From Fimbriimonadaceae bacterium (GTDB lineage: Bacteria > Armatimonadota > Fimbriimonadia > Fimbriimonadales > Fimbriimonadaceae): a stretch of DNA of 10,144 bases. Both the position numbers and the translations under genes were made by a program. Position 1 is the stretch's first letter; every line of letters starts with the position of its first letter. Below are positions 4,737 to 10,144 of the stretch, piece by piece. The notes under the pieces are model-generated. The model did no database searches. It was not told the origin of the DNA and saw only the letters and a list, made by a program, of their open reading frames with translations. Location of the stretch: NCBI GenBank assembly GCA_019454665.1, contig JACFNW010000046.1, positions 1-10,144 of the forward strand. The letters are read 5' to 3'.

Positions 4737-6881
4737 CTACGCCGCGCGCTTGGTCGAGTGCAGCTTGCGCATCATCCGCACGAACGCGGGGGCGAGCGAC
4801 GGGTCGAACTGGGTGCCCGCGCACCGCTCGATTTCGGCGAGGGCCACTTCAGGCTCCAGTCCTTTGCGATAGGGGCGGTCGCTGGTCATGGCGTCGTAGG
4901 TGTCGGCCAAGGCCAGGTACCGCGCGATGAGCGGGATGTCCTCGCCGGCCAAGCCATCCGGGTAGCCGCGCCCGTCCCACCGTTCGTGGTGGTGGCGTAC
5001 GCCCGGCAGCATGGAGGCCAGTTGGGGTACGCGCTTGACGATGACCTCGCCCAGGACGGGGTGGGTTTCCATCACGGCCCGCTCTTCGTCGGTCAGGCGA
5101 CCGGGCTTGGTCAGGATGGCGTCTGGCACGCCGATCTTGCCCACGTCGTGAAGCGTGCCGGTGGCATGGATCAACTCGACCATGTCTTCGGTCATGCCCG
5201 TGGCACGCGCGAGTTCCGACGCGTATTCGGCCACGCGTTGGCTGTGGCCCTTGGTGTAGGCGTCCTTCGCGTCCACGGCGGCTGCGAGCGCCTGGATCGC
5301 GACGAAGCTGCCGTCGCCAGTCAGCAACTGGCTCAAGCGGAACGGGTCGGATTCACCATCCGATTGCAGGGAATCGAAGCGACAAACCGTGTTGCGGCCC
5401 AGTTGCTTGGCGCGTGAAAGGGCCAGTTCTGCGGCCAGAACGAGCCCTTCGCTTTCGATTACGGTCGGCCCGATGGCCGCACAACCGACACTGGCCGTCG
5501 CCGTATAGCCCGTCTTGCCCGAGAGCTTCTGGAACGCGGCGCGGAGCGTTTCGGCCAGGTGCTCTGCGAAGGGCAACTCGACGTTGGGAAGGATGACGGC
5601 GAACTCGTCGCCCCCATATCGGCTGACGATGGCCGAACCGGGCACCGTGTCTTGAATCAGTCCCGCCATGGACTGGAGGAGGCCGTCGCCGGCGCCGTGC
5701 CCGAAGCCCTCGTTGTATTTCGAGAAGCGGTCAATGTCAATGAGCAACAGCGAGAGGGCGTCGCCCGCTTCGGCGCATCTCGGGCACTCCTGAGCGAGCC
5801 GTTCGCGAAACTTCCGGTGGTTGAGGAGCCCGGTCAGCAAGTCGCGGTCAATCAAGCCGAGCAACCGTTCCTGACTCTCGCGCATCGAACGCGTCATTTC
5901 GTTGAACGACGATTGCAGGAGACCGAGTTCGTCTGTGCGCGTCACGGGGATCGTTTCGGGCCATTCGCCCGACCGCAGCTGCCTTGCGGCTGCCACGACG
6001 TCTTCCAAGGGCGTCGAAACGCCTTGGGCGATGCGCCTTCCCGCTGCGAGGGCGGAGACGACGCCGACGCCAAACAGAAGCAACAAGCCCACTCGGAAGG
6101 GTCCGTACACGCTTTGCGCCTCGCCGTGCGAACGCAGCGTGATCATGCCCAGCGCTTCGCCCACGTCCGAGTTGGGGAGAGGCGTCCATTGGGCGTAGAA
6201 CAGCCGATGGCCGACTTCGAGGAGCTCGGGTCGGAGTCGGGCGGCCTCCATCTCGTCGGGTGTCTTCATGGAGGCGGCGAACACGCGCGAGCCCTGAAGG
6301 AACGCGACGTCAACTCCCAAGACCTGCTTCAGCCTTCCCGCCAAGACGTTGTCAATCTCCTTGTAGGCCGAGATCGTGGCTTGCGTGAATCCTTGGCGCA
6401 TGTAGGGGACGACGACCAACAGGTAGGCCTTTCCCGCGCGCGCCGTGATGGCGGTGTGCTCGGCGCCCATCAAGGCGCTTTCCACTCCGGCCACGCTCGC
6501 ATCTTCGGGCTTGATGTTGCCCGACCATGCCGTGTACCGTCCGACGCTGTCCGTGATCAGGAGCGCATCCAAGGTGAGCTGCGCCCTCAAGTCCGCCGCG
6601 TAGACATGGCGCGTCTCGGCGGCGGCGGGATCGTCGCTCAGACTGGCGATGACCTCGGGTCCGCTGGTGAACGCAAGGAGCCGAATCTGGGAGCGCATTC
6701 GATGGCTCTCGTTCTCGATCATCTGGCTCAGCAGCTTGCCGTTGCGCTCGATGTCCTGCCTCACCTGCCGGTCCACTTCGTTGTTCGTGAGCATGGCGAG
6801 GGCGGCGAAGATCAGCACGGACAACCCGGCCACTGAGCCGGCGATGACCGCCATGAGTTTGTGCCGCAGCGCCAGTTTCAT
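4737..6881 (-). CDS. Membrane sensor with HAMP, GGDEF and HD-GYP domains (c-di-GMP synthesis and breakdown)
   Basis: This 714-aa protein has one membrane helix at about residues 10-31, an extracytoplasmic sensor region (about 32-262, CACHE-like in size), a second helix (about 263-282), a HAMP linker (about 283-337), a GGDEF domain (about 340-503) and an HD-GYP domain (about 525-710). GGDEF is intact at 423-427 with DIDRF at 382-386, so diguanylate cyclase activity is plausible; the RxxD inhibitory site is absent (PGSA in its place). The HD-GYP domain has GHSQRV, LHDVGKIG with H578-D579, HHHERWDGRGYP and ALADTYDAMTSDRPYR, all expected for a c-di-GMP phosphodiesterase. The ATG at 6881 follows the stop of the cupredoxin gene by 2 nt (TGACGATG) with an AGAGG site; an in-frame start 31 codons earlier would lie inside that gene. 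It is the last gene of a three-gene operon. The signal it senses is unknown. Confidence 0.93.
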   Translation of the reverse strand: MKLALRHKLMAVIAGSVAGLSVLIFAALAMLTNNEVDRQVRQDIERNGKLLSQMIENESHRMRSQIRLLAFTSGPEVIASLSDDPAAAETRHVYAADLRAQLTLDALLITDSVGRYTAWSGNIKPEDASVAGVESALMGAEHTAITARAGKAYLLVVVPYMRQGFTQATISAYKEIDNVLAGRLKQVLGVDVAFLQGSRVFAASMKTPDEMEAARLRPELLEVGHRLFYAQWTPLPNSDVGEALGMITLRSHGEAQSVYGPFRVGLLLLFGVGVVSALAAGRRIAQGVSTPLEDVVAAARQLRSGEWPETIPVTRTDELGLLQSSFNEMTRSMRESQERLLGLIDRDLLTGLLNHRKFRERLAQECPRCAEAGDALSLLLIDIDRFSKYNEGFGHGAGDGLLQSMAGLIQDTVPGSAIVSRYGGDEFAVILPNVELPFAEHLAETLRAAFQKLSGKTGYTATASVGCAAIGPTVIESEGLVLAAELALSRAKQLGRNTVCRFDSLQSDGESDPFRLSQLLTGDGSFVAIQALAAAVDAKDAYTKGHSQRVAEYASELARATGMTEDMVELIHATGTLHDVGKIGVPDAILTKPGRLTDEERAVMETHPVLGEVIVKRVPQLASMLPGVRHHHERWDGRGYPDGLAGEDIPLIARYLALADTYDAMTSDRPYRKGLEPEVALAEIERCAGTQFDPSLAPAFVRMMRKLHSTKRAA

Positions 6882-6883
6882 CG

Positions 6884-7456
6884 TCACCTCTTGCGCACCT
6901 CGAGGTCGAGCTTGAGAACTCCGGTGGCGGGCACCTCCACCTTGTGCGTCGCCACGGCACCGGATTCGTGCCAAGCCTTCAGCGTGTACGTCCCGGGTGG
7001 GACCTTCTCAATCTTGTAGGTGCCGTTCTTGGCACTCACGTCGTAGTGGTTGGTCTCGACCACCAGGATGAACGCGCTCATTTCGGAGTGGATGCGGCAG
7101 AGCATGCGGGCGAGCCCGGGCTTGTCGAACTTGTAGGTCTTGGACTGGCCCCTTGCATAGGTTCCGAGATCAACGACCTTCTCGTTGAACGTGAAGTAGA
7201 CGTTGTGGTGGAGGGTGTCGCTGTTGGGGAACGTGACCGAGCTGCCGACCGGAACGACCATGACGTGCGGCACGAACGTCCGTTCGCGTTGATCCATGCG
7301 CCGGTTCAGTGCCCTCGACGTCCCCGGCCCTTCCAGCGTGACCGCCACGTTCGCCACGGCCTTGCCGTTCAGCGTGACCGTGCCCGCGACGTCTCCCGCC
7401 TTCGCCAGCGAGGCGATGGACAGTGCTGCGAAGCAGGCGAGGTTGCGCGTGGTCAT
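6884..7456 (-). CDS. Secreted cupredoxin-like protein with a C-terminal beta-sandwich
   Basis: The 190-aa protein has a signal peptide (cleavage likely after ASLAKA, residue 20) and so acts outside the cytoplasmic membrane. GDVAGTVTLNGKAVANVAVTL looks like the start of a carboxypeptidase-regulatory-like beta-sandwich. The middle is cupredoxin-like: PVGSSVTFPNSDTLHHNVYF, then C120-R-I-H123-S-E-M126. His84 (or 83), Cys120, His123 and Met126 would be a type-1 copper site, as in the plastocyanin-like proteins often labelled 'methylamine utilization protein'. NGTYKIEKVPPGTYTLKAWHE closes with another beta-sandwich-like motif. The ATG at 7456 follows the stop of the upstream gene by 2 nt (TAGCCATG). 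Being between an outer-membrane protein and a c-di-GMP sensor suggests a role in sensing or carrying copper or electrons in the envelope; this is inference. Confidence 0.85.
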   Translation of the reverse strand: MTTRNLACFAALSIASLAKAGDVAGTVTLNGKAVANVAVTLEGPGTSRALNRRMDQRERTFVPHVMVVPVGSSVTFPNSDTLHHNVYFTFNEKVVDLGTYARGQSKTYKFDKPGLARMLCRIHSEMSAFILVVETNHYDVSAKNGTYKIEKVPPGTYTLKAWHESGAVATHKVEVPATGVLKLDLEVRKR

Positions 7457-7458
7457 GG

Positions 7459-8406
7459 CTAGAACCGAACGAACGTGATGGCTTGGAAGCTCCAACCCCG
7501 GTTGTTGGCGCCGGGGCCCTTTTTGCTTCCCCAACTGTAGTTGGCTTCCAGAATGAGGTCCCGCGTGAGCGTGTATTTGGCTCCCGTCGTGGCGAGCATG
7601 GCCTGATCGCCGCTGGGGCCCCGGAAGCCTTCGTGCCGCGCCAGCAGGGTGACCCTGCGGTCGAACTTCGGAAAGACGTAGAGGTCCAGGTAATGGCCGC
7701 GAGGCTTGGCGTTGCCGACGTCACCCCACAGGTACTCGCCCTTGACCTGGTAGCCGGGCTGGGTGAGCAGAAAATCGAGGTCGTAGAGTTCGGTCCGGTC
7801 GGCGCGCTTCGCCCCGGACTTGCTGAGCGAGTTGAGCCCGACGATGGTCGGTCCGAGCGGGATCTCCAGCCGAGCCACAACGTGTTCCATGTTGCGCGGG
7901 CCCCATTGGAACGGCTCTGGGCTCTCGTCCAGGACGCCCACCTGAAGCCGGCCGACGCCCTTGACCGGGAACGAGGCGTCCGCGCCCGTTGTCAGCCCGT
8001 TGGCCGTGAGTTGGGGGCTGGTGCGAACGCGGATGATGGGGTTGCGGACGAAGCCGCTGTACCACTCGGACCAGTCGCCGTAGCCGAACGCCTTGCGGAA
8101 CCGGCCGAATCGGAAGTCGGCGTCGCCGGTCGAGTACTTCACGTAATTCTCGTCCAACATCTCGGTCACCGGGTCGAAGAACGAGCCGTTCATCGTCCAG
8201 TAGCCGGCGGTGACAGACCACATGGGCGAGAGGTGCAGGGTGCCCTGCGCCCACCACGAACGGTGGCGGACGCGGTCGGTCTCCTGGTTCGGGATGGACC
8301 AGAGGTAGTGCTCCAGCACGCCCGTGAACCTCGGGTATTCCTCTTGCGCGGACGCCGCGACGGGCGCCACGGCAAGCCAGACAGGCAAAAAGCGGCAGAA
8401 CTTCAC
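7459..8406 (-). CDS. Outer-membrane beta-barrel protein (porin-like)
   Basis: The 315-aa protein starts at a GTG; an in-frame TAA upstream leaves no better start. A signal peptide is clear, with cleavage likely at ASA-Q (residues 18-21). The mature part alternates polar and hydrophobic or aromatic residues (WWAQGTLHLSPMWSVTAGYW, DADFRFGRFRKAFGYG, YQVKGEYLWG, YLDLYVFPKF) and ends in ITFVRF with a terminal Phe, the usual C-terminal signature for beta-barrel insertion. This implies a diderm cell envelope. It is the first gene of the operon with the cupredoxin-like protein and the c-di-GMP enzyme. No exact family or substrate can be named. Confidence 0.8.
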   Translation of the reverse strand: MKFCRFLPVWLAVAPVAASAQEEYPRFTGVLEHYLWSIPNQETDRVRHRSWWAQGTLHLSPMWSVTAGYWTMNGSFFDPVTEMLDENYVKYSTGDADFRFGRFRKAFGYGDWSEWYSGFVRNPIIRVRTSPQLTANGLTTGADASFPVKGVGRLQVGVLDESPEPFQWGPRNMEHVVARLEIPLGPTIVGLNSLSKSGAKRADRTELYDLDFLLTQPGYQVKGEYLWGDVGNAKPRGHYLDLYVFPKFDRRVTLLARHEGFRGPSGDQAMLATTGAKYTLTRDLILEANYSWGSKKGPGANNRGWSFQAITFVRF

Positions 8407-8441
8407 TTCTAACGCGAAGTATCGGAAGGTGACGGCCCATC

Positions 8442-8447
8442 TTTATA
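8442..8447 (-). promoter_or_regulatory. Possible -10 element for the outer-membrane protein operon
   Basis: TATAAA on the minus strand lies about 35 nt upstream of the GTG start in the 161-nt divergent intergenic region, a sensible position for a -10 box. No convincing -35 box is seen at normal spacing, so this is a weak call. No promoter was found for the divergent plus-strand gene. Confidence 0.25.
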
Positions 8448-8567
8448 ACCGAGATTTCAGCAACTCTCGTCGTTGGGCACTCGGTACGCTTCGCCGCAAC
8501 ATTCCCGGCGCGCGCGCGTCTCATCATTGGCGGCGGGTTGGTAGGCTCGCCGAAGAGGTACACGCGG

Positions 8568-10040
8568 ATGATCTGGCTTTCGATTCTCGGCGGTCTTGCG
8601 ACCGGACAACTGGCTTCCAACACGGAACTCACCATCTACAACCAGGGCTTCGCCCTCGTCAAAGAGGCTCGCGAGCTTTCGCTCTCGGCGGGTCGGCAGT
8701 CGCTGGCCATCGAAGACGTGGCCGCCCTCATCGAAACGAACAGCGTGGGCGTGCGGCTGATCGGCGGGACGCCGTTCCAGGTGCTCGAGCAGAACTACCA
8801 GTTCGACCTGATTTCGGTTCAGGCGATCCTGAACAAGGCGGTCGGCAAGAAGGTCACGTTCAACCGCGTCCACCCCGATGGCTCGAAGGAGCGCATCTCG
8901 GGCACGCTGGTGAGCAGCCCGACTTCCATCGTGAACCCCGGCGTCTCGGACCCGAACGCGGGCTACAACTGGGGTTCGTACGGCATGCCCGGCGGTTCGA
9001 CGATGACCTACAACGGGATGGTCGTGCGGACCGACGACGGGCGCATTTTGCTCAACCCCACCGGCGAGATCGAGGTCGCCGAGATTCCCGAGGGCCTGAT
9101 CAGCAAGCCCACGCTCATGTGGGAGATCGAGGCGGCGCGCGCGGGCCGATCCAACGTCGAGCTGAGCTACCTGACCAACGGCGTCACGTGGAATTCGGAC
9201 TACGTGCTGACCATCGCCGAGGACGCACCGGGCGCCATGCAGGGCTGGGTGACGCTGAGCAACCAAAGCGGACGGACCTACGCCGACGCTACGCTGAAAC
9301 TGCTTGCGGGCGACGTGAACCGGGTCCAGCCTGCTCGACCGGGCGGGATGGCGCGGGGCGGATTCGGCGGCGCGGCTATGGACATGGCGATGGGCAAGCA
9401 GTTCGAGGAGGAATCGCTCTTCGAATACCACCTGTACACGCTGCAACGCAAGACCACGGTGCGGGACAAGGAGACCAAGCAGGTGTCGCTGTTGGCCAGC
9501 AACCAGGTGAAGACCACCAAGAAGCTGATCCTCGACCCCCTGCGCTCGATGGGCATGTACTATCCCGGAGAGGGCGAGGTGGGCACGGGCGAACTCAAGC
9601 CGCAAGTGCGCGTCGAGTTCGAGAACACCGAGGCGAACGGCTTGGGCATCCCGCTGCCCAAGGGCAAGGTGAAGGTCTACCAACGCGACAAGAGCGGCTC
9701 GGTGCAGATGATCGGGGAGGACTCGATCGACCACACGCCCAAGAACGAGAAGCTCTCGCTGGTCGTGGGCCGCTCGTTCGACATTCGGGCGGATCGGTTG
9801 CGGACCAACTTCGAGCGGCTCGGCCCGCGTTCGACGCGCGAGTCGTTCTCCATCGAGATTCGGAATCGGAAGGACGTTCCCGAGACGGTGCACCTGTACG
9901 AGCGGCGCTGGGGCGACTGGACGGTCACGCGGTCGAGCATGGACTTTGCGAAGCTGGATTCCAACACGATGGAGTTCGTGGTGACGCTCGGGGCGGGCGA
10001 GTCGAAGACGGTGACGTACACGGTGGAGACCAAGTGGTGA
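8568..10040 (+). CDS. Exported DUF4139 domain protein
   Basis: The 490-aa protein has a short hydrophobic N-terminus (MIWLSILGGLATG) that fits a signal peptide, followed by TELTIYNQGFALVKEAREL, the usual beginning of this family, where early strands report 'bare' beta structure. YLTNGVTWNSDYVLTIAE (about 201-218) is the DUF4139 signature, and the C-terminal half (FENTEANGLGIPLPKGKVKVYQ, FSIEIRNRKDVPETVHLYE) completes the domain. A Gly/Met-rich loop lies at about 259-277. The ATG at 8568 was chosen over an in-frame TTG at 8538 because an AGAGG site precedes it at suitable distance and the signal peptide starts there. It is transcribed away from the operon on the other strand. The molecular function of this family is not known to me. 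Confidence 0.9.
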   Translation: MIWLSILGGLATGQLASNTELTIYNQGFALVKEARELSLSAGRQSLAIEDVAALIETNSVGVRLIGGTPFQVLEQNYQFDLISVQAILNKAVGKKVTFNRVHPDGSKERISGTLVSSPTSIVNPGVSDPNAGYNWGSYGMPGGSTMTYNGMVVRTDDGRILLNPTGEIEVAEIPEGLISKPTLMWEIEAARAGRSNVELSYLTNGVTWNSDYVLTIAEDAPGAMQGWVTLSNQSGRTYADATLKLLAGDVNRVQPARPGGMARGGFGGAAMDMAMGKQFEEESLFEYHLYTLQRKTTVRDKETKQVSLLASNQVKTTKKLILDPLRSMGMYYPGEGEVGTGELKPQVRVEFENTEANGLGIPLPKGKVKVYQRDKSGSVQMIGEDSIDHTPKNEKLSLVVGRSFDIRADRLRTNFERLGPRSTRESFSIEIRNRKDVPETVHLYERRWGDWTVTRSSMDFAKLDSNTMEFVVTLGAGESKTVTYTVETKW

Positions 10041-10070
10041 GGGTGTGCCCACTAGCCCATGGAAGGGTCG

Positions 10071-10076
10071 TATACT
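10071..10076 (+). promoter_or_regulatory. Possible -10 element before the last small gene
   Basis: TATACT is a near-consensus -10 box 11 nt before the ATG at 10088. No -35 match is seen at the proper spacing and the leader would be very short, so the call is weak. Confidence 0.25.
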
Positions 10077-10087
10077 GAGAGAACAGA

Positions 10088-10144
10088 ATGAGCAGTACGT
10101 TCAAACAGGCAATCGAGATGGCGAGCAAACTTCCTGAACAGGAT
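10088..10144 (+). CDS. Start of a small protein, antitoxin-like N-terminus (partial)
   Basis: The frame is open from the ATG to the window edge, giving 19 residues (MSSTFKQAIEMASKLPEQD). The pattern of a helix with a QAIE core followed by LP-E-x-x is common at the beginning of short antitoxin-like proteins of type II toxin-antitoxin modules. It lies 47 nt after the DUF4139 gene on the same strand. Only a weak GA-rich ribosome binding site is seen. Too little is present to be sure of the family. Confidence 0.45.
   Translation, partial: MSSTFKQAIEMASKLPEQD

Noticed and set aside
5559-6836. A 425-codon open frame on the plus strand
   Set aside because: It lies antisense to the well-supported c-di-GMP enzyme gene, has no family motifs, and arises from high-GC codon use.
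7423-8412. A 329-codon plus-strand frame opposite the outer-membrane protein gene
   Set aside because: It is antisense to a gene with a signal peptide and beta-barrel features, and contains no recognisable domain.
8324-10078. A 584-codon open frame on the plus strand and a 531-codon frame on the minus strand over the same region
   Set aside because: Both are shadows of the DUF4139 gene. Their translations are Arg/Gly/His-rich without motifs or signal peptide, while the chosen frame has the family signature.

Overview
The window looks like chromosomal DNA of a high-GC diderm bacterium. The diderm call rests on an outer-membrane-type beta-barrel protein with a signal peptide and a terminal Phe, several Sec-type signal peptides and a lipobox. 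The style of the YD-repeat/RHS sequence (VDPLWP...NP....DPSG) together with a DUF4139 protein recalls Armatimonadota (Fimbriimonadia) or a similar soil or water lineage. That assignment is an impression, not a proof.

Left part (1-4636, all genes on the minus strand, reading right to left): a dense array of RHS 'tip' cassettes without any full-length RHS gene in view. It begins with a 5'-truncated piece of RHS core (4636-4364). Three open frames follow, at 4359-3391, 2214-1330 and 1082-93, called tips A, B and C. Each starts with nearly the same 107 residues of RHS core end and then switches to an unrelated, cysteine-rich C-terminal domain. Each tip is followed directly by a different gene for an exported or membrane protein: a 335-aa protein with a signal peptide, a 79-aa protein with two membrane helices, and a lipoprotein cut by the window edge. 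This is the layout of polymorphic toxin C-termini with cognate immunity genes. All the toxin domains seem built for an oxidising, extracytoplasmic compartment. Tip B has a phospholipase A2-like C-x-x-H-D signature. Neighbouring frames overlap or lie at most 4 nt apart, so the array reads as one translationally coupled unit. The variable parts are visibly richer in AT than the repeats and the right flank, which fits horizontal gain.

Middle part (4737-8406, minus strand): a three-gene operon with 2-nt gaps. Its transcription order is an outer-membrane beta-barrel protein, a secreted cupredoxin-like protein with type-1 copper ligands, and a membrane sensor with HAMP, GGDEF and HD-GYP domains for making and breaking c-di-GMP. 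The RHS array lies directly downstream of this operon on the same strand.

Right part (8568-10144, plus strand): a divergently transcribed exported DUF4139 protein, then the first 19 codons of a small gene whose start resembles short antitoxin-like proteins.
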